From Streptococcus pseudopneumoniae ATCC BAA-960 = CCUG 49455 (GTDB taxonomy: Bacteria > Bacillota > Bacilli > Lactobacillales > Streptococcaceae), in assembly GCF_002087075.1 (NCBI RefSeq), contig NZ_MWSM01000060.1, forward strand, positions 1-30,959: DNA of 30,959 nucleotides, in the 5' to 3' direction. A model generated the notes under the pieces. The model did not search any database, had not been told where the DNA came from, and worked only from the letters and a program-made list of their open reading frames with translations. Both the position numbers and the translations under genes were made by a program. This document shows positions 1 to 8,396 of this stretch, one piece after another; within the stretch, counting starts at the first letter, position 1; every line of letters starts with the position of its first letter.

Positions 1-1106
1 GTAAATTCAGCGTCAAAGGCTGCGTCTGCTGCTTCTATCTGCGCTTGGATTTTGGCTTCAATGCCATCTTGTTGCTTAATCTGCTTGGTAATCGTACCCT
101 CGTAAGAATACTGCGTATCATTTCCAGCTTTACTATCTGCGCTGATACGACCTCTTAGACCACCTTTGAAAGTAAAGCTCTGACTTAAGACAGGAACTTT
201 AAAGGTTTCTTTCTTGTTGGTCTGAATGGTTACCCACTGCCCAACCTCAAGCAGTAAATGCCCTTGGTAGTTGAGATTATACGGATAGTAAGTCAGGTTT
301 TTCAGATTGTAATACAGGTCATTTAAAGCGCTCTGGGTCATGAAGACATTGTCTAGTTCCAAAGACCGACCTGTCTTCATACCAACCGTAAGAGGCTTCT
401 TATCTGTCTTACAAGTAATACCAGCTATCTGATACTCAATCTCACTCTTGGTTAAACCATGTAGGAAGTAACTGTCTGCGTTTATCGTGATATTTGACTC
501 AGTTAAATCACGGATTTCCATCTTCCCTTCTCGGTTGAAGAAACAAGACATCCCTATCATCTGAGTCATAGCGCTCAGCATATCCCTAAATGAAAGTTTC
601 TTTCCTTCAGGAACTTGCTCGACATGGTAACGCATCGCGCTGATTCCGAAATAGTCATTCGCTAACTCAATGCCTGTTTTCAGGCAGATTTCCTGAATAA
701 CCTCTCGTACTTCAGCTGGGAAATGCAAATCTGTCACATACTCACGATTGAGCTTAAACATACCATCCATAAGTTCAAGTGTGGTTGTGTTGCGGTTTCG
801 GTCAATCTCAATATCGTTGATGAAGTATTCCCCCATCTTGACCCACTGGTAGGTATCCCCAACCAGTAGACCAATCTCAGGGTGCAGGGTATCCAGCTTA
901 TTGAACGTGGTAATGATACTGGTAAAGGTAATTTTACCGCTACCAGCGCAGGTTCCACCAGGCTTATAAGTATCGCCCTTGATGTAGCCATACTCAAAAC
1001 TAGCCTCTTTGATATCCCGTGAAGTATAATCACCAACACGAATAGCCAGCGTCCTTTCCTTGGCAAACATGGCTCTGTCAAATTGTCGTCTGGTTAAAGC
1101 ATCCAT
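1..1106 (-). CDS. Tail hub/tail-associated protein, N-terminal part (partial)
   Basis: An open frame of 368 codons starts at ATG 1106 and runs off the left edge without a stop, so this is the N-terminal part of a larger protein. The start is fixed by a GAGAGGTAAG ribosome binding site just upstream. The sequence begins MDALTRRQFDRAMF and is rich in beta-strand-like stretches, as in siphophage tail hub and tail-associated lysin N-terminal domains. Position supports this: it is the second gene after the tape measure, where Gram-positive siphophages keep the distal tail and tail-associated proteins. No catalytic domain is visible because the C-terminus is missing. The exact family (distal tail versus hub versus tail-associated lysin) is inferred from synteny. 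Confidence 0.75.
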   Translation of the reverse strand, partial: MDALTRRQFDRAMFAKERTLAIRVGDYTSRDIKEASFEYGYIKGDTYKPGGTCAGSGKITFTSIITTFNKLDTLHPEIGLLVGDTYQWVKMGEYFINDIEIDRNRNTTTLELMDGMFKLNREYVTDLHFPAEVREVIQEICLKTGIELANDYFGISAMRYHVEQVPEGKKLSFRDMLSAMTQMIGMSCFFNREGKMEIRDLTESNITINADSYFLHGLTKSEIEYQIAGITCKTDKKPLTVGMKTGRSLELDNVFMTQSALNDLYYNLKNLTYYPYNLNYQGHLLLEVGQWVTIQTNKKETFKVPVLSQSFTFKGGLRGRISADSKAGNDTQYSYEGTITKQIKQQDGIEAKIQAQIEAADAAFDAEF

Positions 1107-1110
1107 TTTC

Positions 1111-1461
1111 TTACCTCTCTACCAGATTAAATTTAGCGCCAGACCAAGGTTTAAACTTCTCAGTAAAGCTATAGCTAGGAGCTGTCCTATCACCGACGTA
1201 GAAAGTCTTTGTGACTTGGCCATCCATGGGGTCTGGATAAGACACCTCAAAAAATTCAGATGATACAGCATGTAAAAGCTGACTTAATTCTCCCTGAGTC
1301 ATCATACCCCATTCACAGTCTAGTTTGCGTTTGGTCGTGATACGGTCACGCACCATGTCGCCATTGGCATTACGCCCTGTCTCTCCATCGATATCTTGAA
1401 TACCGACTTGAAAAGATTTGGGAGGCTTCACAGCCACCCCATTGATTGTCAATTGTGCCAT
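1111..1461 (-). CDS. Small tail protein downstream of tape measure (DUF6711-like)
   Basis: This 116-residue protein begins MAQLTINGVAVKPPKSF and contains DRITTKRKLDCEWG and FEVSYPDPMDG. The pattern resembles small prophage proteins found between the tape measure and the tail hub in streptococcal phages (DUF6711-like), which look like a short tail-tube-type beta fold. It is probably a baseplate or distal tail component. It follows the tape measure stop by about 8 nt and precedes the next tail gene by 4 nt, so the three are co-translated. The family assignment is from memory of the sequence pattern; the tail role is from context. Confidence 0.7.
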   Translation of the reverse strand: MAQLTINGVAVKPPKSFQVGIQDIDGETGRNANGDMVRDRITTKRKLDCEWGMMTQGELSQLLHAVSSEFFEVSYPDPMDGQVTKTFYVGDRTAPSYSFTEKFKPWSGAKFNLVER

Positions 1462-1469
1462 TTAACCTC

Positions 1470-4400
1470 CTAAATCTTGAGCAAGGTTTGACCTGCTCGT
1501 TCATGTTCCTTGTTAATTTCTTGGATAGCTACCCGTCCGAACTCATGGCCTGCGATTTGGATAACGATGTCGCCAGCCGGTAATGAATAACCTGTAGGTA
1601 CATTATTAGCAGGCATTCTTTCAGCCAGTTTTTGAGCCAAGATAGAAATCCATCCTGTATTCCGTTCAAGAGGCATTACCGCTTCTTGACCAGCTTCTCC
1701 GACCCCAATGATGCTAGGAGAGTTGAATACACCGCCTCGTGCATACCAATCTACAGAGAATGATGGAATTCTAGGAGGCATCAAGCTGAAGCTACCAGAT
1801 ATATTAAAGTGAGGGAGTTTGATTTTTGGTAAGCTCCAATCAAAGTTAAAGAAGCTTTTTAGTTTATCGATACCACTTTTAACGATGTTTTTAGCATTAT
1901 CCATTGCATCATTAAACAGATTCTTGAACCAGTTGGGGATTTCTTTCAAGGCATCTTGCATATTTTTCCATCTATCACCAAACCAAGAACCGATTTTTTG
2001 GAAAGGATTCTGAGTTTTCTTTTTTGCACTCTCAAATTTCTCTCCAAACCATGTATCAGCTTCTTTTACTCCATCTTTGATATCATTCCAACGGTCACCG
2101 AACCAAGAGCCAACTTTTTCAAAAGCTGAGTTCACTTTATCCCTACCGGACTTGAATTTATCACCTAACCAAGTGTTTGCTTCGGCAAGCGCATCTTTAG
2201 ATTCGTTCCAACGGTCACCAAACCAAGAGCCCAACTTGCTAAATGTATTGCTTATTGCATCCCATCCTTGCTGGAACTTCTCGCCAAACCATTGACCTAT
2301 TGGCTCAAAGATTTCTTGTAGCTTCGTCCATAGACCGCTGAAAAATTCGCCAATCGCTTGACAAATACCACTGATAAAATCACATAGTCCTTGCCATGCT
2401 GTTTTAGCAAACTCAACAACAGTGTCCCAATTTTGGTAGAGCAAGACACCAATAGCAATTAAGGCTGCGATTGCTGCAATAACTAAGGTTATTGGACTTG
2501 TCAAAACTGCTAACGCTGCATTAAAAGCCCATGTTGCAGCTGTAGCGACTCCTGCTGCCACAGAATGTGCAAATTCCGCCGCGGTTGCTAATCCCATTTT
2601 CGCTGTATGAGCAGTCCATGCTAGAGCTGATTTACCAAGTTCTAAAGCAGTTTTCCCTAGCTGTGCAATTGTTTTACCTGAATTGACAACAAAATCTTTT
2701 GCGTACAACGCATTCAAATAGATGGTTTCTCCGAAGCTGACCAATTTATCAAATGTCAAAGCTTTCAAAGCTAGTCCAAGATTTTTAATTCCGCTAACAA
2801 TAAAGGAAACCTTGCCACTTAATAATTCGAATGCCCCTGCAAGTCCTCCAGCTTGTTCAGCCCATGATAAGAAATTAATTGTTTGCCAAGCTGTTATCAA
2901 AGCCAAGATAGGTTCTTTGTTTTCTTTACACCAGTCAGAAAAAACGGCGAAACCATCTGCCACTAACTTAATAGCATCCGCCAATAGTCCCAAAGTGGCT
3001 AAAAGGCCACCTCCCAATAAATCTGAAATTCCTTCAATACTAACACCGAATACTCCTGATAAAAACTCAGCAAAAGGTTGCCAAGAATTCTCCCAAAGTA
3101 TTTGAATAATATCAATTAGCCCATTAAAAGCATTAGCAATAGAGTTAATAGCAGGGACTACATGTTCATCATAAACACGACTTAAGCCATCGCCAAATTT
3201 GTTAACAGACCTTTCAATGCTCTCAAATACAGGCGCAACAGTATCTAATAAACTTTGGAAGACTGATGAAATTTTAGGAGCGCTTGTCACAACGACTTTT
3301 TCAAAACCTTTAAACAAACTTCCTGCTAATTTGCTACCGACTTCAACAATGGTAGATGTCAAGCTTAATAGAGTTGACACAATAGCACTACCTATACGAA
3401 CCGCACCGGTTGAGGTAATGACGTCGTAGAAAGCACTAGAAAAGGCCTGAGCGATGTTTCCTACTGCCTCTGCAATGTTACCAATATTATCAAACAAAGC
3501 GACTAGCGCCCTGGTAATGCGTTCTTTTTGCCTTCCAAGACCATTTGCAATACTTTCGGCAAGGAAAACACCGATACCTAGACCGATAGTAGCTATTGAG
3601 CCTGTCACTTGCCCTAAAGCATAAGCGATTTTCTCAGCCATTCGGTTAAAGGCATTCACAACTCTTGGATCAGTAGCGATTTCTCCCATTGTCTTAGCTA
3701 TTTGGTCTAAGGCGGTCTTAATGCGTTCAATACCTTCTGGTCCAAATGCTGCATCAAAACCTTTCTTGAAGAGGTCAAACAACCCTTTGAGCTTATCTCC
3801 AAGTCCATCAAAAATGCTCTTGAACTGGTTGTCCATGTCGGTCAACTCGACTTCTGGCAAGATGTCTTTGAAAGGTCCGCCACCCCCTCCCTTTCCTTTA
3901 CCACCTTTGCCACCGCCTCCAGAACCGCCTGCATCATCGTCTTTTGGTTTTTGCAAGATGTTAATCTCATCAAATCCCAAAAGACCTAGCAACTCTTTAG
4001 CGGCCTTCTTAGCGTTTTTGGCTGAGTCTCCAAGATTATCAGCAAGTCCTCCTGCTGAATCTCCAGCGTCGTCCACTGCATCAGCAAGGTCTCCTGCTCC
4101 GCCTGCAGCGTCTTTCATGGCGTTACCCATGTCTCCAACTGCACCACCAACACCATCTTTTACCGTAGCTTTCTTGTTGAACATCAAAGCGATAAACTCA
4201 GCGAGTTTAGCAGTAACATTCTTTAAGACCATGGCAAAAGAGTTCAAGACAGGCATAATGGCATTGATAATCGGCAACATAGAGTTACCAAGGTTCAATG
4301 CAGCGTCCTTCATCAGAGACTTAAATAGACTAATACGTCCATTTACAGAATTGGACAAGGTATTCCCATACTTTGCCGTAGCCTGTTCCAGGATAGCCAT

Positions 4401-4521
4401 TAGGCGGATTTGTTGCTGGGTTTGGTAGTCTAATTGTTGCCAACTTTGCCCGTTTGCGAACTTCTTAAAGGCTTCAGTAGACTCAATCATAGCCACATTA
4501 ACGTTGATTCCTAGGTCTTCT
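1470..4521 (-). CDS. Tape measure protein, exon 2
   Basis: This is the 3' exon of the tape measure gene. Joining 5361..4820 to 4521..1470 gives 3594 nt, exactly 1198 codons, so a 1197-residue protein that sets tail length. The splice rebuilds codons reading A-I-E-D-L-G-I-N-V across the junction. A GTG at 4496 could start this half alone but has no good ribosome site. The exon shows a Gly/Lys-rich linker, several hydrophobic helices ([20 protein letters not shown] region), and four or more imperfect repeats of about 38 residues marked by W-F-G-D-R-W or W-F-G-E-K-F near the C-terminus. Identity as tape measure is firm from length, composition and position. Confidence 0.93.
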
Positions 4522-4819
4522 CAATAATGTTATCGCATGGCTTTTTATCCATACTTCTTACAATTTCTTGTAAGTTCGGCATATATTTTCACCTACAACC
4601 GAATTGTCTAGGTGCTCACCACTCGTGGGGATATTTTATTCTATACTTTTTGACAAAACAAAAAGCACAGGTTCAATCCCTATGCTCTACGGTGACCAAG
4701 CCTTTTTAATTGCTTAGTTTACCTCGGTATCGTCATGTTTTAATTACTTAAAATTTAGAGTTTTACCGATTTTGGTAAGTTCTTAATCCGCCTATTTCTA
4801 AGCGGTGCGACAAAAGTCT
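4522..4819 (-). ncRNA. ORF-less group I intron in the tape measure gene
   Basis: A 298-nt insert interrupts the tape measure frame. The 5' exon ends GCGAU and pairs with the internal guide GUCGC (4811-4807), forming P1 with the U.G wobble expected at a group I 5' splice site. P2 is CCGCUU/AGGCGG (4805-4800 with 4793-4788). P7 is GCAUA/UAUGC (4685-4681 with 4583-4579). P8 is CACCUA/UAGGUG. P9 is CUUACAA-GAAA-UUGUAAG (4574-4557). P9.1 is GUAUGG/CCAUGC. The intron ends in G at 4522. Excision restores the frame and the missing residues. The 3' half matches the portal intron closely. No ORF of useful length is present. P3 to P6 were not assigned by eye. Confidence 0.92.
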
Positions 4820-5361
4820 ATCGCTTCCGTATTCCCTAGCAAACCTGAGCGAATCCGCTCCATAACGTCTGTAATCGTGCGCCCAGAACCTTCAGCAACA
4901 ACTGCCGACGTCTGCAACATCTTAGCAGTATAAGCGCTTAGCTTGTTGGTGTCTTTGATAAATCCAGAAAATAAGTTTGAGTAGACTGCACCATAGTTAG
5001 TAGCCTCGCCCACACCCATATTCATGGCATTAGCGTTATCGTTAACCCATTTTAAGAAAGATTGCGAACTCTCACCCATCTGGCGCTTAATTTGGTTCAT
5101 AGCCGCTGATACTTCAAGAGCTGTCTGCGTTGAATACATCCCAACATCAAGCAATTTCTTACCAAGGATTGCAAAACCAGCAAACTTAGCCAGCTTGCCA
5201 AACGCGCTACCGATTGAGCTCGACTGTTCACGAATTTTGGCAGTGGCATTCTTCACTTGGTCAGATGTTCCTTTGACCTGATTCTCGACTTCTTTCATCT
5301 TCTTCCTGAAAGGCGCTATCTCAGCGTCAATCATGACCTTCAATTCGTCAAGAGTTGCCAT
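4820..5361 (-). CDS. Tape measure protein, exon 1
   Basis: This is the 5' exon, encoding about 180 residues that begin MATLDELKVMIDAEIAPF. Unspliced it would read on into the intron and stop at 4798 after D-F-C-R-T-A, residues that do not belong to the family. It contains an amphipathic coiled-coil start (residues 1-50) and a conserved block L-L-G-N-T-E-A-I just before the splice site. The start overlaps the end of the tail chaperone T frame by 14 nt, which implies translational coupling. The truncated protein from unspliced mRNA is probably non-functional, so splicing would be needed for tail assembly. Confidence 0.93.
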
Positions 5362-5797
5362 TCATTTCCTCCTTCCTTTTTCGATTATGTCTATCTGCAA
5401 AATCACGCATCCGTTCCTTATGCAACAAAAGCGCTTGTCTCTGTCGTTCCTGTTCTACTGCTTGTTGTTCTTCTACAAACAACTCAGGCGCATATTCCCA
5501 GAACTCAAAAACCTTGGCATCTTTGGATAACAATAAAGAAACGTGATTGGAAATCATCTGCGAAAGTCTGTACGAGTCAATAATCTTCTCTTTACGCTCT
5601 TGGATTTTGACACGGTTGTAGCTTTCAATCATTTCCCTGATTTCAAGCACCGTTAAATCCCAAAAATCAAGAGGCTTACCCCCGATGTCCAAAAACATAG
5701 GATAAAGCCTCTCAATAATCTGCGTTACCGTTAAGATTACTCGACTACTGTCATTTTCTTCTTGGAAGTTTTCTTGCCCTTGCTTCCTCGTGGAGTA
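5348..5797 (-). CDS. Tail assembly chaperone T frame (made as G-T frameshift fusion)
   Basis: This frame has no convincing independent start. The ATG at 5698 lacks a strong ribosome site, and the frame is open upstream to the slip site, with a TGA just four codons before it. It therefore looks expressed as the 3' part of a G-T fusion by -1 slippage at 5797-5803. The added segment is 149 residues, giving a 256-residue fusion. It is highly charged, with K/E/R/Q-rich helices (for example EEQQAVEQERQRQALL). Such fusions coat the tape measure during tail assembly in lambda-type phages. It overlaps the tape measure start by 14 nt. Confidence 0.85.
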   Translation of the reverse strand, partial: YSTRKQGQENFQEENDSSRVILTVTQIIERLYPMFLDIGGKPLDFWDLTVLEIREMIESYNRVKIQERKEKIIDSYRLSQMISNHVSLLLSKDAKVFEFWEYAPELFVEEQQAVEQERQRQALLLHKERMRDFADRHNRKRKEEMNGNS

Positions 5798-6117
5798 AAA
5801 CCCGACACTTCAAAGAGTGGCATTAAAACCTCTGTCATGAAGGTTGTTTGGTCTCCACCATTATCCACGTATTCATCGTATAGATCGTAGACATCCTCAA
5901 GAGAATACCCATTCTCATACTTTTGCAAAGCTCCATGAATCAAGAGCAATACAACTTTTAAAGGAGGCAAAGGAAACTCTTCGCCAGCTTCAGGCATGAA
6001 GATTTTCAGTAAGTTCATACCGATTTTTTCTTCAACTTTTGCTGCTTGATGAGATGAAAGTCGTAGTTTTAACTCTTTCTCATCGCTAATCTTCCAAATT
6101 GAGTAAGGTAACGCCAT
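5737..6117 (-). CDS. Tail assembly chaperone G protein
   Basis: This is a 126-residue protein beginning MALPYSIWKISDEKELKLRL and ending in a Lys-rich tail (GSKGKKTSKKKMTVVE). It lies between the tail tube gene and the tape measure, the standard location of the chaperone G product. A minority of ribosomes are expected to shift at codon 107 to make the longer G-T protein. The gene begins 4 nt after the tail tube stop. It resembles Firmicutes phage chaperones of the DUF6096 kind, recognised by pattern and synteny only. Confidence 0.85.
   Translation of the reverse strand: MALPYSIWKISDEKELKLRLSSHQAAKVEEKIGMNLLKIFMPEAGEEFPLPPLKVVLLLIHGALQKYENGYSLEDVYDLYDEYVDNGGDQTTFMTEVLMPLFEVSGFTPRGSKGKKTSKKKMTVVE
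5797..5803 (-). other. Slippery heptamer G_GGT_TTT for -1 frameshift
   Basis: The sense sequence GGGTTTT is in the correct phase (TCG GGT TTT) at codons 106-107 of the upstream chaperone gene. The -1 frame is closed by TGA just upstream and then stays open past the zero-frame stop at 5737 to 5348. This layout matches the conserved tail chaperone frameshift of siphophages. Confidence 0.8.
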
Positions 6118-6121
6118 TTAA

Positions 6122-6535
6122 TTAACCTCCAAGACCGTCTGTAAATTCCAATTCTGACTGCAATGCAATCTTAAGTGTGAACTCGATAACGGCATTGACA
6201 CCGCCACCGCCCAGTTTAACAGATACTTGGCCTTCAAAATTGACCTTAGTACCGTCTGGATAAGCTTGTTCAAAGTAGAGTTTCTTCTTGTCGTCTGCTG
6301 CCTTACGCAATACACGGTAAGGAGCAGTTTCGCTTGAATTGTTATAAGAGAACTTGTACTCCAATTCCCCTGCATCACCAATACCAAATTCGTACTTCTT
6401 AACTTTATCTTCAAGAGTAGTGTTCTCTACTTTTTCAGGTTCGATACCAAACCCTGGTACTTCTTTCAATCCAACAAGCTTAGTATAGCTACCTTTGGTT
6501 TCGCTATAAGAAAGCGTAATTCCGTTTGCTAACAT
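6122..6535 (-). CDS. Major tail (tail tube) protein
   Basis: This is a 137-residue protein beginning MLANGITLSYSETKGSY. Motifs such as EVPGFGIEPEKVENTTLED and VKKYEFGIGD are typical of siphophage tail tube proteins of the TP901-1/phi13 type. It polymerises into the hollow tail tube. The C-terminal part (FEGQVSVKLGGGG, then VIEFTLKIAL) fits a tail tube beta sandwich. No Ig-like extension is present. It is preceded by the tail terminator and followed by the tail chaperone, as expected. Confidence 0.9.
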   Translation of the reverse strand: MLANGITLSYSETKGSYTKLVGLKEVPGFGIEPEKVENTTLEDKVKKYEFGIGDAGELEYKFSYNNSSETAPYRVLRKAADDKKKLYFEQAYPDGTKVNFEGQVSVKLGGGGVNAVIEFTLKIALQSELEFTDGLGG

Positions 6536-6537
6536 GT

Positions 6538-6906
6538 TTAATTCTCCATTCTAAATTGAAAAACAAGCTCTGAGTGTAAGTCAACAACCCCTTCAAAACG
6601 CATGACCTTATGTCTCAAATGGGACGGGTCTGGCACGTCTTGGCAGTCGGTTCTTCGTAAACCTAAAGACTCAAAAATCTGATTGATTTTAACAGCTAAC
6701 TCACTAGTGCTTGTATCATCAAAGATATCCACCTTGTAGCGGATAGAGGATTTTTGTTCCTGGTCATCAAACCAATCACCCGGCTTGTTTTGTTCTTCCA
6801 AAAAAATAACGACTGGAAAAGTCTCCCAATCGCTAGGATACGTATCAGTCACATTATCTGCAACCTTTTGCAATTCTTTATAAATAACAGGCTTGATATT
6901 AATCAT
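6538..6906 (-). CDS. Tail terminator/completion protein
   Basis: This is a 122-residue protein (MINIKPVIYKELQKVADNVT). The pattern of an N-terminal helix, then D-x-Y-P-x-x-W-E-x-F-P-V-V-I-F, and a C-terminal strand (SELVFQFRMEN) is typical of the small tail terminator proteins that lie directly before the tail tube gene. It probably caps the tube and connects it to the neck. It overlaps the HK97-gp10-like gene by 4 nt. The assignment rests mainly on synteny. Confidence 0.72.
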   Translation of the reverse strand: MINIKPVIYKELQKVADNVTDTYPSDWETFPVVIFLEEQNKPGDWFDDQEQKSSIRYKVDIFDDTSTSELAVKINQIFESLGLRRTDCQDVPDPSHLRHKVMRFEGVVDLHSELVFQFRMEN

Positions 6907-7418
6907 TTTATTTGTTCTCTTATCTTTCTACGGACATAATCCGAAATATTCTTAGACACACGCTCTTGATTGTCTCTCAAAGCTGGATAAAGATAAGGCT
7001 GAGCAGGTTGACCATACATCTTGTAGAACTCCCCAATCTTTTGAAAGTGGTAAGGCCCTACATTGATTTGGTCTTCATGCACATACCACGGACTAGAGCG
7101 ATAAGTCACGCTGACTTCTGGAGAGATACCAGAATGGCTAGCCTGACCCTTGGGTCCTGTTCCAAACTCAACATAAGGAGCATAGTGTAGATTTGTGTAA
7201 ACCTCACCTATAGCCTTATCTCCGTCCATTTTAACCCTAGTCTTGATACTGTTTCTAAGTTCTCCATTGTTGCCTGGTGCTAGTCTTTTAGCATCAGCTT
7301 GGACAACCTTTATAGCAGCATTGTGTACCGCACGTAAGACGATATCCTCGCCAGTTTTTTTACTAGCCAATCGTCTACATTTAGCTATGAGCCTATCTGC
7401 CCCTCGTAGCTCTGACAC
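6903..7418 (-). CDS. HK97 gp10-like head-tail protein
   Basis: This 171-residue protein contains R-L-A-P-x-N-x-G-E-L-R-N-S-I and Y-T-N-L-x-Y-A-P-Y-V-E-F-G-T-G, the signature of HK97-gp10 family neck/tail-completion proteins. It continues with a segment on C-terminal packing (QPYLYPALRDNQERVSKNI). It helps join the finished tail to the head. It overlaps its upstream neighbour by 16 nt and its downstream neighbour by 4 nt. Confidence 0.88.
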   Translation of the reverse strand: MSELRGADRLIAKCRRLASKKTGEDIVLRAVHNAAIKVVQADAKRLAPGNNGELRNSIKTRVKMDGDKAIGEVYTNLHYAPYVEFGTGPKGQASHSGISPEVSVTYRSSPWYVHEDQINVGPYHFQKIGEFYKMYGQPAQPYLYPALRDNQERVSKNISDYVRRKIREQIK

Positions 7419-7731
7419 GCTCTAACTCCAAAACTTGATGATATGTGTAGACCTTTTTAGAGATAACCCTGTGAGTCACTTCCGTCGGGCTATCGATACA
7501 CACACCATCTTTCACTTTGATAGTAGCTGACTTGTTGGCATTTGCGTTCAAAATATCATTGACACGCTCACCATACATCTCAGATTGTAGCTTACTGCTA
7601 GCTGGCCACAACTCAAGGCGGACTGTCTCAGCTTCCTTGGCATATCCTTCTTTTACGACGCCTTCCTCTGTGACAGTCTTTTCAAACCGTCGCATTGGAT
7701 AAGGTTTCAGTCTACTCTGCTTCAAAAACAT
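7393..7731 (-). CDS. Head closure/head-tail joining protein
   Basis: This is a 112-residue protein (MFLKQSRLKPYPMRRFEKTV) between the connector adaptor and the gp10-like gene, where siphophages encode the head closure (stopper) protein. A beta-rich central part (TVRLELWPASSKLQSEMYGER) matches the general look of this family. It overlaps both neighbours by about 20-26 nt. No enzymatic motif is seen; the function is inferred from position. Confidence 0.7.
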   Translation of the reverse strand: MFLKQSRLKPYPMRRFEKTVTEEGVVKEGYAKEAETVRLELWPASSKLQSEMYGERVNDILNANANKSATIKVKDGVCIDSPTEVTHRVISKKVYTYHQVLELERVRATRGR

Positions 7732-8023
7732 GACCTGCCACCCTTGCTAATCTGTGCATGCGTATACGCTGTAAAAGACCCGTAGACAGGCCGTTTTCTC
7801 CGTAGACTACTGCTATACCACCCTCGGTTCTGGAATGCTCTCCTTCCGCTCCTGAGCGGTTGTGGAGTTCGATAGCAACCTCAGGTATTAAGCGACTTAA
7901 AGCAGGTGTCAAAGATGTGCGATTCGTCTCTGACAAGATAAGATTTGTAGCCCTCGTTTGGAGCAACATGAGAAGCTGAGTATCTTCTTCGCCTGTCATT
8001 TTCTTCAGCAACTCTATAGACAT
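7712..8023 (-). CDS. Head-tail connector adaptor
   Basis: This 103-residue, mostly helical protein begins MSIELLKKMTGEEDTQLLML and contains P-E-V-A-I-E-L-H-N-R-S-G-A-E-G-E-H-S-R-T-E-G-G. The E-L-x-N-R-x-G-x-E-G-x-x-S-x-S/T-E-G pattern is typical of gp6/gp15-like adaptor proteins that sit below the portal. It lies between the capsid-proximal small genes and the closure protein, as expected. Confidence 0.85.
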   Translation of the reverse strand: MSIELLKKMTGEEDTQLLMLLQTRATNLILSETNRTSLTPALSRLIPEVAIELHNRSGAEGEHSRTEGGIAVVYGENGLSTGLLQRIRMHRLARVAGHVFEAE

Positions 8024-8024
8024 A

Positions 8025-8213
8025 TCAATCCTCTTCTAAAAACTCAGGCTCAGGGAGAATTTCCTCAAGAACGTCTGAGATAGCGACACCATTGCTGGCG
8101 AAATTATCTGCCAGCTCGGCATAGCGCTCCTCAGTAATCTCAAGTTCCTCCCCTGCCAGTCGTTTCACATTTAATTCCCAATCATAGAAATCTTGTTTGA
8201 CTTTAAATTTCAC
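8025..8213 (-). CDS. Small acidic head-region protein, function unknown
   Basis: This is a 62-residue acidic protein (MKFKVKQDFYDWELNVKRLA) ending in PEPEFLEED. Similar small proteins sit between capsid and connector genes in many streptococcal phages. A short beta hairpin followed by a helix is suggested. It starts inside the last codons of the upstream gene (11-nt overlap), so it is translationally coupled. No known catalytic or binding motif is visible. Confidence 0.75.
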   Translation of the reverse strand: MKFKVKQDFYDWELNVKRLAGEELEITEERYAELADNFASNGVAISDVLEEILPEPEFLEED

Positions 8214-8385
8214 TTTTTAAATCCTCCAACACCTCTACAATTTCAGCTTTTGATAACTTATAGGCACCAGTTATGCCAGCTTCTTTAGCTAGATTCTTCA
8301 ACTCTTCTAAAGTCTTATTTTCTAAATCAGAATACTGGCCAGCTTGCTCCTCTTGGATATAATGACGTCGTAGCAATAAGCTCAT
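8203..8385 (-). CDS. Small Rho-N/HeH-like protein of the head module
   Basis: This 60-residue protein carries L-E-x-K-T-L-E-E-L-K-N-L-A-K-E-A-G-I-T-G-A-Y-K, followed by LSKAEIVEVLEDL. That helix-extended-helix pattern is seen in Rho N-terminal/SAP-like nucleic acid binding modules. Phages often encode this module after the capsid gene, alone or fused to it. It starts 11 nt after the capsid stop. Whether it binds DNA here is not shown. Confidence 0.75.
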   Translation of the reverse strand: MSLLLRRHYIQEEQAGQYSDLENKTLEELKNLAKEAGITGAYKLSKAEIVEVLEDLKSEI

Positions 8386-8396
8386 ATCATCACCTC

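Noticed and set aside
3721..4428. Rightward ORF of 235 codons opposite the tape measure gene
   Set aside because: It is a Pro/Ser-rich mirror of the Gly-rich linker frame, has no ribosome site or promoter, and overlaps a firm gene completely.
4498..5361. Tape measure gene read as a truncated pseudogene plus a second gene starting at GTG 4496
   Set aside because: Group I splice sites, P1 pairing and exact frame restoration explain the interruption better, and the rebuilt residues match the family.
6118..6414. A leftward 98-codon ORF overlapping the tail tube gene
   Set aside because: It is a shifted frame of a well-supported gene with no ribosome site of its own.
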